A stretch of 42,515 nucleotides of DNA. It comes from Candidatus Gastranaerophilales bacterium. GTDB lineage: Bacteria > Cyanobacteriota > Vampirovibrionia > Gastranaerophilales > Gastranaerophilaceae. The stretch spans positions 1 to 42,515 of the forward strand of contig CALUPN010000007.1 of the NCBI GenBank assembly GCA_944322625.1, written 5' to 3'. The translations under genes and the position numbers were made by a program. Under the pieces are notes generated by a model that did not search any database, was not told the DNA's origin, and was given only the letters and a program-made list of their open reading frames with translations. Positions 15,818 through 25,619 of the stretch are shown piece by piece (the stretch's first letter is position 1; each line of letters opens with the position of its first letter).

Positions 15818-17066
15818 GTTGCACCAGCTTTCTTAATATTCTAATCCCATTTTTCACTGGCTCTGGTAAGTATTTGTGGAAGATAATTCGCCACAAATTC
15901 CATAACTCTTTTTTTACTTGATATTTTAAAGTTGCTTGTTGTTCAAGCTCGCAAACTTTGTTTTCTAAAAACTTCATCCTAGCTTCGATTTTTTCAGGAG
16001 TGACTTGAACCGGAGCTTCAAGAGCCATCTTTAAGAAATCCAAACCTCTTTGACGTTCTTCAGAAATACGTTTATTTACAACTTCGTAGTCAACTTTAAA
16101 AATACAATCTTTTTCATAGATTTCATTAATATTGTTTATGCATTGATAATCAATACTTAACATTTCCAAAATGGATTCAAAACGCGTCGCACCTCTTTTT
16201 TTGTTTGCCAAACAAATGAAAGGCTTGTTGAAAATAATTGCAAAACACATTCCGTGAAAAGAATCTGTAATCAAAAACTTACAATCTCTGATTGCTTTAA
16301 GCCAGTTTTCGACAGACTCATTAGAATTTGCTAATTCAATAACTTCAGCGTTATGCTGTTTTGATAAATACTTACTAGCTTTCTTATATTCTTTATTTGT
16401 ATCCAATACATATGAGACAATTTGAGGCGAGTTTTCCCTCGCCCCTTGTGGGAGAGGGCTAGGGTGAGGGGTACTATTTTCTATCAACTCATCCCACTTG
16501 GCCCTATCTAAAATAAATACAGGATCAATAATCCATTCGGCTTTGACGTCGAATAAATCTCTACAAATTTCAACTCCAGATTTTTCACGAACCGAAATGA
16601 AATCAAAAGATTGAAGTGAACGTTTCATTTTTTCTATAATTTGGGGCGAAGTTTCTTGCAGGAAAAGTTCTTTATCGATTCCAAAACTTGCAGAGAAAGC
16701 AATTTTCTTTCTATTAATATCCGCAAAATCTAACAAGTACTGATAATTTCTAGAACTATCACTTCCAAATCTAAACACTTGATCTGAACCAGTAATAAAA
16801 GTATTTGCATTTTGGTTTAAATCATAAAAATTCTCATAAGTTTCACATTTTTTTGTTTGTTTTATATTTTTTTCAAAATCTTTAAAAAAATTAAATTTTT
16901 CGTATTCACATTTATAATTAAAAAATTGGTTATCTATTAAAATACAACTGTAATTACCTGAATTGTTAATTAAATATTGTAATGCATAGGCGGTTAAATC
17001 TGCACCATAATTAATTCTATTTGCCCAAAAATTAATAATCATTATTTTATTTTTCATACACATCAT
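15810..17066 (-). CDS. Polysaccharide pyruvyl transferase
   Basis: A protein of up to 418 residues of the polysaccharide pyruvyl-transferase family, which transfers pyruvate from phosphoenolpyruvate to form ketals on sugars. Visible family signs are NFWANRINYGADLTAYAL at the start, ITGSDQVFRFG, FSASFG, and ITDSFHGMCFAIIFNKPF. The last 60 residues are a coiled-coil tail. Residues about 199-211 (PHPSPLPQGARE) are encoded by a palindromic repeat inserted in frame. The first ATGs lie inside the end of the Wzy gene, so translation is probably coupled; the start could be 17066 or 17057. Confidence 0.83.
   Translation of the reverse strand: MMCMKNKIMIINFWANRINYGADLTAYALQYLINNSGNYSCILIDNQFFNYKCEYEKFNFFKDFEKNIKQTKKCETYENFYDLNQNANTFITGSDQVFRFGSDSSRNYQYLLDFADINRKKIAFSASFGIDKELFLQETSPQIIEKMKRSLQSFDFISVREKSGVEICRDLFDVKAEWIIDPVFILDRAKWDELIENSTPHPSPLPQGARENSPQIVSYVLDTNKEYKKASKYLSKQHNAEVIELANSNESVENWLKAIRDCKFLITDSFHGMCFAIIFNKPFICLANKKRGATRFESILEMLSIDYQCINNINEIYEKDCIFKVDYEVVNKRISEERQRGLDFLKMALEAPVQVTPEKIEARMKFLENKVCELEQQATLKYQVKKELWNLWRIIFHKYLPEPVKNGIRILRKLVQRG
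16436..16471 (-). repeat. Palindromic element inserted in the pyruvyl-transferase gene
   Basis: A 36-bp GC-rich stretch in an AT-rich gene, containing the hairpin CCCTCGCCCC / TGGGAGAGGG. On the coding strand it reads PHPSPLPQGARE, a peptide recurrently encoded by such palindromes in unrelated genes of many bacteria. Its length keeps the frame open. Confidence 0.7.
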
Positions 17067-18537
17067 GTTTAAAGTGTTCTCCAGTATTTCGATGTATTTT
17101 ATAAGTTGACTGACTTATAATGCTGCACTTTTTGTATCGTAAAATATATGCTTGTAATAAACCAATATAAATCCATATAATTGAAATAAAAAATGTATCG
17201 TAAAAAGAAAATGCTAATATTATAATGACGGAACATATTGTACCAAGTAATAAATTTTTATTTATTTCATTTAATTTATTTATTATAAAAAAGCTGTTCT
17301 TTATTACAGTAAAACAAAAATAAAAGAATAAAATCGTACCTAAAATACCAGTTTCAGCAAGTGATTTAATCAAAATTGAACTACTACCTCCTAAAATATC
17401 TGATTCAAGAGTCTGTTTATATATTTCTGGTGTTAAAGGAATACTAGATTGTAATATGATATTTGTTAATACTGAACCTGAATTTCCATAACCAATTCCT
17501 ATGAACGGATATTTGAAAAATACTAAAATTGAAAAAATATGACAACTAAGATGTGTAGCAAAGGATGGTTCTGCGTAAACTAATCCTGCAAAATTTGTTA
17601 AATTATTAAATGTAGCAAATACTCGAGAAAATGAGGTATTAGTTAAATCTATATTTGGATTGCATAATAATAATGAAAGAAAGCATAACAATAACAGAGC
17701 TAAGCAAGTAATTATATATTTTATGTAAGTTTGTTTTGATTTATATATTCTATATATTACATAACATCCAATAACTATACTAAAAAATATTATGAAGATA
17801 GGTGATTGTGTAAATAATAGACATATTGGTAACATTAAAATTGTTGTTTTTTTTAAAAATTTATCTACAAAAAAATTGTTAAAAATTTTAGCTTTTGTTT
17901 TACATAGTTGATAAATAATAGGAGAACTTATAAGTATAAAATATGCAAAGGGAGCTGGTTCGCAAAAGACACTAGAAACCCTTGGCATTCCAAACGCTGT
18001 AATTAAACGATTACTTGCATGTCCTGTTACAATATCTTGTCGGAGGCTAAATAAAGTTAGAAAATTTTTTATAAATTCTATGTCATAAATAACTGCAAAG
18101 ATTCCAATAATTCCTAATACAAAAATTATGAAATATGTTAATAATAAAAATTTGTGAATTTTTTTGTTACAAATCATTTTAGGAACAGTAAGCATTGTAG
18201 CAAAAAAAGGAAATAACGATGATAAAATAAATGTATTAATAAAATTTGTAAAAAATTTTGACACTATAAAGTTGCCTCTAAACACAGATATTATCAAGCC
18301 TAATGTTATAACACCAATTGTTAAACTTAAAATTATTCCTGCTTTTGTTCTAAAAAAATGCATTATTTTATCCTGAAAATATTTAGGAAAATATGAAACA
18401 TAAATTAATAAAAATAAGCTTATAGATATAAAATAAATTGGAATAGGTATTTTTCCAATTGGAAATGCACAATGGTTTAAAAAACCAAATGTCATAGCTA
18501 TTATAAATAAATTGCTTATATTAATTTTTGAAGTCAT
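17047..18537 (-). CDS. Wzy-type O-antigen/exopolysaccharide polymerase
   Basis: A 496-residue membrane protein with about 11-12 hydrophobic helices and one larger periplasmic loop in the second half (around FPFIGIGYGNSG, typical of O-antigen polymerase/ligase proteins). Such proteins join flipped repeat units into the polymer. It starts within the last 17 bases of the GT4 gene and overlaps the pyruvyl-transferase start. Primary sequence is poorly conserved in this family, so the call rests on topology, the FxGxGxGN-like motif and the locus context. Confidence 0.8.
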   Translation of the reverse strand: MTSKINISNLFIIAMTFGFLNHCAFPIGKIPIPIYFISISLFLLIYVSYFPKYFQDKIMHFFRTKAGIILSLTIGVITLGLIISVFRGNFIVSKFFTNFINTFILSSLFPFFATMLTVPKMICNKKIHKFLLLTYFIIFVLGIIGIFAVIYDIEFIKNFLTLFSLRQDIVTGHASNRLITAFGMPRVSSVFCEPAPFAYFILISSPIIYQLCKTKAKIFNNFFVDKFLKKTTILMLPICLLFTQSPIFIIFFSIVIGCYVIYRIYKSKQTYIKYIITCLALLLLCFLSLLLCNPNIDLTNTSFSRVFATFNNLTNFAGLVYAEPSFATHLSCHIFSILVFFKYPFIGIGYGNSGSVLTNIILQSSIPLTPEIYKQTLESDILGGSSSILIKSLAETGILGTILFFYFCFTVIKNSFFIINKLNEINKNLLLGTICSVIIILAFSFYDTFFISIIWIYIGLLQAYILRYKKCSIISQSTYKIHRNTGEHFKHDVYEK

Positions 18538-19732
18538 AGTTGTTTCCTAAATAATTATTAATTACATTAAGCATGATAATACTATCTTTTTCCCAGTTAT
18601 ATTTATTTTTAATGGCATTATACCCGTTTTGAGCTTTTTGATATAATTCTGATTTGTTTTGTAAAATATAATTTATACACTCCGCTAAACTTTTTGGATT
18701 GCAAGCTTCATAGACATAACCGCAAGCAGTTTCTTCTACAATACGTTTTAAAGGTCTTGCGGAAGATACTATTATTGGTAGCGAATAAGCCATATAATCA
18801 AAAATTTTATTTGGAATAGTATATTGTATCACATCAGAATCATTATGCGGGACAATTCCTATATCTTGAGTATTAAGAAATTCTAACATTTTAGAATGTT
18901 CCATCCAACCGTGAAATATAACATTTGTTAAATTATATTTATCTACCATTACTTTTAATTCATCTAAAAGTACACCACTGCCTACTATATTAAATTCAAT
19001 ATCAGCACTTGATAAATATTTACAAGCCTCAATAATTGTTTTTAAATCTCGAAATTTGCCATCAATACAACCTGTATATACAATTTTTAATTTATTTAAG
19101 TTTTTTTGACTAGCGGTTTTATATAGGTTTGTTAACCAAGGAGTATTACTCACAATAGAAATTTTATTTGTTTCAATTTTATTTTCACTAAGAAGTCTTT
19201 CTTTTTGCTCTTCTACCACCACTAACAAGCTATCACAAATACGAACAGCCTCTTTTTCGATGTATTTATATAAATCTAAATTTTTAAATAAAAAACGCAA
19301 AAATATATTATTAATATATTTACTTTCTTTTATTAATGCAGGATAATGTTCTGCTATATCAAGTATTGTCTTGATTTTTAATGCTTTGGCTATTTTAATT
19401 GCTGAAATTGCCAATGGAATATCTCTAATGATTATTAAATCTGGTTTTTCTAATTTAAAAATTTTATACATCTTGATTATCCACATAGGATTCAAGAAAA
19501 AAGGCGTACTTAATACATTGTCAAAATATTCATTTGTAGAAAAGTTATTAATGCGATGAATCTTAACATTATCAATAATTTCAAAGTTTTTTTCATGCCG
19601 AGTATTTCTTGCTAGTATAGCAACATCGTTACCACTGTTAATTAAAGATTTAATTTGTTTATCAATTCTAATATCCCACGGCCAGTCTCCTTGCCATATA
19701 AACAGGATTTTATAATTTTTTATCTTTTTCAT
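18521..19732 (-). CDS. GT4-family glycosyltransferase
   Basis: A 403-residue GT-B fold glycosyltransferase. The N-terminal domain opens ILFIWQGDWPWDIRIDKQIK; the C-terminal donor-binding domain has KIVYTGCIDGKFRDL, VIFHGWMEH, and IPNKIFDYMAYSLPIIVS, followed by the GYVYEACNPKSLAE stretch usual in family 4. It would add a sugar from a nucleotide-sugar donor to the lipid-linked unit on the cytoplasmic side. It starts 2 bases after the GT2 stop. Sugar specificity cannot be read. Confidence 0.9.
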   Translation of the reverse strand: MKKIKNYKILFIWQGDWPWDIRIDKQIKSLINSGNDVAILARNTRHEKNFEIIDNVKIHRINNFSTNEYFDNVLSTPFFLNPMWIIKMYKIFKLEKPDLIIIRDIPLAISAIKIAKALKIKTILDIAEHYPALIKESKYINNIFLRFLFKNLDLYKYIEKEAVRICDSLLVVVEEQKERLLSENKIETNKISIVSNTPWLTNLYKTASQKNLNKLKIVYTGCIDGKFRDLKTIIEACKYLSSADIEFNIVGSGVLLDELKVMVDKYNLTNVIFHGWMEHSKMLEFLNTQDIGIVPHNDSDVIQYTIPNKIFDYMAYSLPIIVSSARPLKRIVEETACGYVYEACNPKSLAECINYILQNKSELYQKAQNGYNAIKNKYNWEKDSIIMLNVINNYLGNNYDFKN

Positions 19733-19734
19733 AA

Positions 19735-20562
19735 TTACTTCCTCAAAAACCTTCTATATATCCAACTTCTTAACCAGTTTGGAATTACACGTAACAAGAA
19801 CTTCAAAGTTACATTCCTTACAAACTGATAATTATTTATGTAGCCCATTTTTTTGAACTCATAAAATAATAAAAATTCTTGTTTAATTTTATTCCAGCCA
19901 ACTCGTTTTGCGAGCATTCTTGAGCCAGCTCGAGCATTTACCAAACACTCTTCAAAGTTATGAAACTTACAACCATTCATAAGCATTTTGGCAAATAACA
20001 AATAATCTTCGCCAAAGTTGAATGAATTATACCCCCCAACTTCTAAAACTTTATCTTTTTTGTAAATAATGGTCATATTATTCATTGGACTACGCCATTT
20101 ACCAAAGTTATATATAGCTTCGTGCGTTATCGGTACCACTTTTATTGATTCAATAACTTTAGGATTGTTTTCAAATTCAGTTATAAAAGAGCCCACAACA
20201 TCAATATCTGGATTTTGTTCCATATAATTTATTTGAATTTCAAATCTATCATTTCTTGCAATATCATCACTGTCCATTAAAGCAACATAATTATATTTAC
20301 TAGCTTGCAAGCCAGCATTTCTCGCTTTGCCCTGGCCTACATTGTCTTCTAAAGCTACAATATTAAATAATCCTGGATATTTGGAAAGATATTTTGCGAT
20401 AACATCTTCAAGAGCTTCAGTCAAAACCCCATCTTTAACAATAACTATTTCGTTAGGCATTAAAGTCTGATTAACAATACTTTCTAGTGCTGTATTAAAG
20501 TATTCAGGATTTTCTTTATAATAAATAGGTATAAGGACACTAAATTTTAATTCATTATCCAT
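19735..20562 (-). CDS. GT2-family glycosyltransferase
   Basis: A 275-residue GT-A fold family 2 glycosyltransferase. FSVLIPIYYKENPEYFNTAL and SIVNQTLMPNEIVIVKDG form the nucleotide-binding start, DNVGQGKARNAGL follows, and DSDD is the metal-binding DXD-type motif; EDYLLFAKML lies near the acceptor site. It resembles amylovoran AmsE-type enzymes. No membrane helix. It overlaps the upstream sugar-phosphate transferase by 8 bases, fitting a role soon after the first sugar. Confidence 0.9.
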   Translation of the reverse strand: MDNELKFSVLIPIYYKENPEYFNTALESIVNQTLMPNEIVIVKDGVLTEALEDVIAKYLSKYPGLFNIVALEDNVGQGKARNAGLQASKYNYVALMDSDDIARNDRFEIQINYMEQNPDIDVVGSFITEFENNPKVIESIKVVPITHEAIYNFGKWRSPMNNMTIIYKKDKVLEVGGYNSFNFGEDYLLFAKMLMNGCKFHNFEECLVNARAGSRMLAKRVGWNKIKQEFLLFYEFKKMGYINNYQFVRNVTLKFLLRVIPNWLRSWIYRRFLRK

Positions 20563-21925
20563 GTCTTCCTCCTAGAGCCAAGAATACTGCTTTTATTAGG
20601 ATTCCGATTTCCCACAACACATTTCTGTGTTTCAGGTAATACAAGTCATACTGCAATTTTTCCGCAACATCGTCATTATTTATACAATGACCTTGATTAA
20701 TTTGTGCCCAGCCTGTCCACGCTGTTTTCGTCCATTGGCGACAAATATAATGAGGTATTTCTTTTGAATATAATTTAACCAAATCTTCCCATTCAGTTCT
20801 TGGACCAACAATAGACATTTCTCCCTTTAAAATATTTATCATTTGAGGGATTTCATCAAAACGAGCTTTTCTAACAAATTTGCAAAAAGGAATTACTCTA
20901 TCATCAGAATCTTGATTTTGAGCATATCCACCTTGTTGCACATTTTTAGGGATATAATCATTTGAGTACATTGTTCTAAGTTTGTAGCATTTGAATACTT
21001 TTCCACCTTTACCAATTCTATTTTGTGTATAAATAGCTTTTCCTCCATCAGCCATTTTTACACGAATTCCTACATAGAAAAGAATTGGGAATGTAACAGA
21101 TATAATAATTAAAGCTGATACAATATCAAAAATTCTTTTACAAACATCATAAACAATAGAACGTTTGTTCATAAAATCGTAGAATAATTTATTTACCGAC
21201 TGTTTGTCTATGAAGAATTTACCAGTAATCATTTCATACATGTCTGGCATTCTATAAAGTTTAACGTGCCTTGGAATTGCTAGAACTAAAGCAGAAAGTA
21301 ATTCATCATTTAGCCTTTGTTTATTTGCTATAACAACTATATCAATCCTTTTTTCTTTTATTAGTTTTGATAAATCAACTGGCTGTTTGTATATTTTATA
21401 ACTCTTATCTTCAATAATATCTTCTTGTGAAAAATCTTCAACAAACCCTACAATATTCATCATTAATGCTTTTTTATTAATTATTTCATCTGCAATTAAT
21501 TTCGAATAAGAGTTATTTCCTATTATCAAAACATTTTTAGTAGGCTTAAAGTTAAATAAATAATAGTGAAAAATTAGTCTGTAAAGCTTTAAACCAGTAA
21601 ATATTGTAATTAAATTTGCGAATAAAAATTTAATTACGACTAGGTGTTTAAAGTATAACAAGAAAAATATAAATACTGGTATTTGAGAGAATATTACGCC
21701 TTCAAATAATAAATATGTATTTTTCTTCGTATTATTGAATTCTCTTATCTTATAATTAGCTTTTAAAAACAAAGATATTAAACCTGTAAGTACAACAAAA
21801 ATTACAGTTACAATTTTTAGGTTTTGAGGTAATTGAAAAAATCCATACCAAAATGTTGTTGATAATCCTAAAATTATCAAATCGAAAGTAAACATTATTG
21901 GTATAGATTTTGACAATATTTTCAA
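20555..21925 (-). CDS. Polyprenyl-phosphate sugar-1-phosphate transferase (WcaJ/WbaP type)
   Basis: A 456-residue membrane enzyme that starts repeat-unit synthesis by moving a sugar-1-phosphate from a nucleotide sugar to undecaprenyl phosphate. About four N-terminal helices are followed by a CoA-binding-like Rossmann segment (KNVLIIGNNSYSKLIADEII) and the C-terminal catalytic module: one helix with VYDVCKRIFDIVSALI, then YKLRTM, RKARFDEIPQMINILKG, EMSIVGPRTEW and a GWAQINQG end. The usual SLDELPQ reads RFDEIPQ here. It lies between the export gene and the GT2 gene. Confidence 0.92.
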   Translation of the reverse strand: MKILSKSIPIMFTFDLIILGLSTTFWYGFFQLPQNLKIVTVIFVVLTGLISLFLKANYKIREFNNTKKNTYLLFEGVIFSQIPVFIFFLLYFKHLVVIKFLFANLITIFTGLKLYRLIFHYYLFNFKPTKNVLIIGNNSYSKLIADEIINKKALMMNIVGFVEDFSQEDIIEDKSYKIYKQPVDLSKLIKEKRIDIVVIANKQRLNDELLSALVLAIPRHVKLYRMPDMYEMITGKFFIDKQSVNKLFYDFMNKRSIVYDVCKRIFDIVSALIIISVTFPILFYVGIRVKMADGGKAIYTQNRIGKGGKVFKCYKLRTMYSNDYIPKNVQQGGYAQNQDSDDRVIPFCKFVRKARFDEIPQMINILKGEMSIVGPRTEWEDLVKLYSKEIPHYICRQWTKTAWTGWAQINQGHCINNDDVAEKLQYDLYYLKHRNVLWEIGILIKAVFLALGGRHG

Positions 21926-21936
21926 TATTTTATTTC

Positions 21937-24516
21937 CTATATTTTTGTTACTACAAATGCACTTGTTACAAGAGCAGCAATACCTCTTAGTGTTTCACAT
22001 AATGGTGTTATCCAATCGTTACCTGCAATTTTACGAGGTACAACAATTATATCACCGGGTTCAACTTGAGCTAAGCGTCCTACTTTTTCAGCTCTGCCAT
22101 TTACTCCGACTTTATAAATTCTAAATTTGTTTGCATTTGGAGTATAGCCCCCAACTTCTTTTATGTAGGAACTAACATTGCTTCCTTTTCTATATGAGAA
22201 AGATTGTTCATTATAAACCTCTCCCATAACACTAACTTGATTACTGATTCGAGGGATATAAATATCATCTCCATCTTGTACTTCAATATTATCTATATCA
22301 CTAATTTTTCTAATATCGTTGCTTTTGATATTTAAAGCTATTTGACCAGTGTAGCGTTTCAAAAGATCTTTATCTTCATTTTTCATCATTGAAATCATTT
22401 CCATTTTACTCTTTTGGTCAGCTTCAGTAGCTTTCCAAGCACTCGCCATTCTTCCTTCTAGTAATCTAATATCTCTATCATTGTTTTTTCTTGCGATATT
22501 AAGTTGAGTACCTTGTAAGTTCGCTCTTTTATAAACGATACCACGTAAATCAGCTTTGTCTGTTAAGCCTCCTGCTAACATTATCATATCAATTAGCTTT
22601 TTACCTTCTATACTTGTATATACACCAGGGCGTTCAACAAAACCTGAAATTTTAACATATTTGATAGCTTCATTATCTCTTAAAGTTCGGAAGAAGATTT
22701 TGTCATTTGCGTGTATTGGAATTTCTTTGATTCTATCTGAATTAATCATTATATCGTATAAATAATACAGTGAGGTATCGCCATCTTCATTTGTGATTTC
22801 TACAGCCACTTTTTCAGCTGGAATTAGTTTATTATCACTAGTTGTAACTGCTGTTAGCATAACATCATCATTTGATTGTTTTTTATAAGAAACTTTTTGA
22901 ACTTCTGAATTTTCATTGTTAACATTTGTTTCCATAAAACGAATATCAGTCATTACATCATCTAAGGTTAGACCATCAATGTAAGCTAGGTGTTTTGGTT
23001 GATTTATACATCCATAAATATCAACAAAGTCTGAATTTGTATTTTTGTAGATACTTATAATATCTTTTGGTTGAAGAAGTGGATCTGTAAGTCCATCAAA
23101 GAAATCTTTTAAAAATACTGGTATAGTTTCTACCATATTGTCTTTACCAGAGACTCTTCTGATAACTGCTTGGTTTAAAAATGTTTCTTCTAATAGTTCA
23201 TCTTCTGATTTTAAGATATCTGATAGTCTCATTCCTTTTGTATAGGCATAAGTAGCAGGATGTTTTATATTCCCTTGAATTGTAACAATATTTTCTACTT
23301 CATTATATAATTCTCTGAATTCTAAAGAATCTCCATTATTTAATTCAATATTTTTTGCTTTGTTCCAAGCCACATTTTGTGCTGTTTTTTGTTTTGCGTC
23401 TTTATCAAAACCAATAAGTGTTACTTCGGTTATTTGAGTTGTTGGAGCAAAACCTCCTGCATATTTTATTAGTTTTTGAATATTTTCTTTATTTTTTATT
23501 TCATAAATACCTGGTTCAATTACACCATTTTTGATGGCGATGACATTGCCGATTTTATTAACGAATATTTTGTCATTGGGTCTTAATATAATTCCATCAT
23601 CTTCGCCTAAGAAAATAGTTTTATATAAGTCAATATCTTTAGGTTTGGCATTGTTTGTAGAATATGTAATATTTCTTAAAGTCCCAGATTTCTTTACTCC
23701 TCCTGCCATATTCAAAGCATCAAATATGGTTGAGTTATTTCCCACAAGAACTTTACCAGGTCTATTTACTTGACCGAAAACAAAAACAGTGAATTCTTGG
23801 CCAGACGAAACATTAAGGTGAATTTTCAAACTTTTATACTTAACATTTGCTAATTTATTAATTGCGTTTTCAACTTCACCAATGGTTTTTCCTTCTGCTT
23901 GAACCATTCCAATACCTTGAATAAATAAATTCCCTTTTGAATCTACAGATGTTGTTGTCATTGGATTTAGTAATGTTGCTCCTGATATTGCCATAACATC
24001 AACGGAATCTCCTTGAAGATAGGCCGTAACTCTTTCTCCAATGTTTAATTTGTAATTATTATCAAATTTCCCCGTCGTAGAATTTGATGAAGAAACATTC
24101 CCAAATAAATCATAACCGACCTGTTTTAACATATTGCCAGAGATTTCAATATTTTTACCGTTGAACATTTCTTCAATCGGACTTATTGTCGGATCAGTAT
24201 AGATTCGTTCTCCTGCGTTATATTTGTTATTGAATGCGTTGGTTGTTTTTTTAGTTTTTAAAACAGGTGCTTCCATTAAATAGTTTTCTTGTGGTGAACT
24301 ATTTATAGCGTTTGGCAAAGTTGTTTGTGTATATTGTTGCGGCAGAGCATATTGAATACTTTGCTGCATGTTTTTATTTTGCATAATAGAATATTCTTGT
24401 TGTTTTTCTTTTTCTAGTTTTGCTTTTTCAGCTGGTGATACAAAACGTCTTGCATTCGCTGGAGTCAAAGTTGTTGCAAAGATTAATAGTATTAACGACA
24501 CAATATATTTTTTCAT
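21937..24516 (-). CDS. Wza-like polysaccharide export protein with multiple SLBB domains
   Basis: An 859-residue protein with a signal peptide (residues 1-22, ending ANA). A Poly_export domain lies at about 150-250 (NIGERVTAYLQGDSVDVMAI, then LFIQGIGMVQAEGKTIGEV), followed by several SLBB beta-grasp repeats, for example VFGQVNRPGKV, IQGNIKHPATYAY, IYGCINQPKHLAY, ISGFVERPGVY and VMGEVYNEQSFSY. A final hydrophobic stretch closes it. It is over twice the length of Wza, and there is no lipobox Cys. Expected to form or gate the outer-membrane export channel. Confidence 0.88.
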   Translation of the reverse strand: MKKYIVSLILLIFATTLTPANARRFVSPAEKAKLEKEKQQEYSIMQNKNMQQSIQYALPQQYTQTTLPNAINSSPQENYLMEAPVLKTKKTTNAFNNKYNAGERIYTDPTISPIEEMFNGKNIEISGNMLKQVGYDLFGNVSSSNSTTGKFDNNYKLNIGERVTAYLQGDSVDVMAISGATLLNPMTTTSVDSKGNLFIQGIGMVQAEGKTIGEVENAINKLANVKYKSLKIHLNVSSGQEFTVFVFGQVNRPGKVLVGNNSTIFDALNMAGGVKKSGTLRNITYSTNNAKPKDIDLYKTIFLGEDDGIILRPNDKIFVNKIGNVIAIKNGVIEPGIYEIKNKENIQKLIKYAGGFAPTTQITEVTLIGFDKDAKQKTAQNVAWNKAKNIELNNGDSLEFRELYNEVENIVTIQGNIKHPATYAYTKGMRLSDILKSEDELLEETFLNQAVIRRVSGKDNMVETIPVFLKDFFDGLTDPLLQPKDIISIYKNTNSDFVDIYGCINQPKHLAYIDGLTLDDVMTDIRFMETNVNNENSEVQKVSYKKQSNDDVMLTAVTTSDNKLIPAEKVAVEITNEDGDTSLYYLYDIMINSDRIKEIPIHANDKIFFRTLRDNEAIKYVKISGFVERPGVYTSIEGKKLIDMIMLAGGLTDKADLRGIVYKRANLQGTQLNIARKNNDRDIRLLEGRMASAWKATEADQKSKMEMISMMKNEDKDLLKRYTGQIALNIKSNDIRKISDIDNIEVQDGDDIYIPRISNQVSVMGEVYNEQSFSYRKGSNVSSYIKEVGGYTPNANKFRIYKVGVNGRAEKVGRLAQVEPGDIIVVPRKIAGNDWITPLCETLRGIAALVTSAFVVTKI

Positions 24517-24560
24517 TATTTACCTCTTTTTTTGTAGTTATATTTCGATGTTATTCGCTT

Positions 24561-25619
24561 TTATGTTATGGCAATTTCCATTAATGATTTGATTGCAGGC
24601 CACTCAAGCTTCCATAGTCCAGAAGCATCTAGTGCATAATTCCCTACGCAAGCTAACTTACAATCTTTGCATTTATTAACTGTTTCAATAAATACAGGAT
24701 CTTTAATAACTTCTTTTAGAGGTCTACCTTTTACACTTATAAATGGTTTTCTGTCGTAGCAGCGCAACATTTCTCCATTTGAATAAATTACTGTTGCAAT
24801 ACGCGGCCAATGGCATTCATAGTAAGTTTTTTTATTAATTATATAATCCATAAAGTAATATGAATTTCTTATAGGATACCCCTGTTTTTTAAGCTCTTTA
24901 ATTTTAATAAACATTTCTGCCAACTGGTCATTCTCAAGCTCGGTTTCAACAACATTTGTAGCTTCATCCGGTCTTGAAGCAGCTTTATTAACTGTGAAAT
25001 ATAAAAGAATGTCAGCATCTTTACAATATTGAGCAACTTCTTTTATTTGTTCAAAACTTGTTTGGGTTGAAACAGTACAGCAAATGTAAATTCTCATTTT
25101 AGGTGAATGTATTTTATGATACTCAATTCCGCTCATCACCTTATCACAAATCCCAGGCATATGGCGTATGTCATCATGAGCTTTTCCAATTGCATCAAGA
25201 GATATAAATGACAAATCCGTATATTTTGCAAAGTCTGGATTAGTTTCCAAAAACCAACCATTAGTTGCTATTTTGGTATATAAGCCTGCATCATGCGAAG
25301 CTTTACAAATTTCAGCAAAATCTTGCCTTAAAAGAGGTTCTCCACCCCATAAAATACTATCCATATAACCAATCTGCCCGGCTTCTGTAAGGAGTCTAAC
25401 GATTTCTTCCGTTGACATATCATCCTGACCTTTTTTAGATTTCCAGAAACAGAAATCACAGTCACAGTTGCAAGCACTTGTAACCATCAAAGAAAAGCAA
25501 AGTGGTTTTGGATTTTTTGAAAGTCTGCTCTGAATACATTCCAATGCCCCACCAAACAAATGCCTGTAATATTTTATGCGTTCAAATGTCATTTTGTTTC
25601 TTGATTCTTGCTTTAACAT
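24561..25619 (-). CDS. Radical SAM protein with SPASM-like C-terminus
   Basis: A 352-residue radical SAM enzyme. The Fe-S/SAM site is CNCDCDFC (C50, C54, C57), followed by ILWGGEPLLRQ. The C-terminus has cysteines in MLRCYDR and CKDCKLACVGNY, a SPASM-like auxiliary-cluster pattern. Its ATG overlaps the stop of the upstream DUF2229-like gene (ATGTTAA) with GAGGAG about 12 bases upstream. No precursor peptide is seen nearby, so a peptide-maturing role is not supported. It is part of a cassette with two Fe-S-type dehydratase-like proteins and a PHP protein; function unknown. Confidence 0.85.
   Translation of the reverse strand: MLKQESRNKMTFERIKYYRHLFGGALECIQSRLSKNPKPLCFSLMVTSACNCDCDFCFWKSKKGQDDMSTEEIVRLLTEAGQIGYMDSILWGGEPLLRQDFAEICKASHDAGLYTKIATNGWFLETNPDFAKYTDLSFISLDAIGKAHDDIRHMPGICDKVMSGIEYHKIHSPKMRIYICCTVSTQTSFEQIKEVAQYCKDADILLYFTVNKAASRPDEATNVVETELENDQLAEMFIKIKELKKQGYPIRNSYYFMDYIINKKTYYECHWPRIATVIYSNGEMLRCYDRKPFISVKGRPLKEVIKDPVFIETVNKCKDCKLACVGNYALDASGLWKLEWPAIKSLMEIAIT

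Noticed and set aside
24561..25619. Peptide-maturing radical SAM system (RiPP) at the head of the glycan operon
   Set aside because: I found no small precursor-like ORF with a ribosome site in the gaps around it; neighbours are enzymes of other classes.
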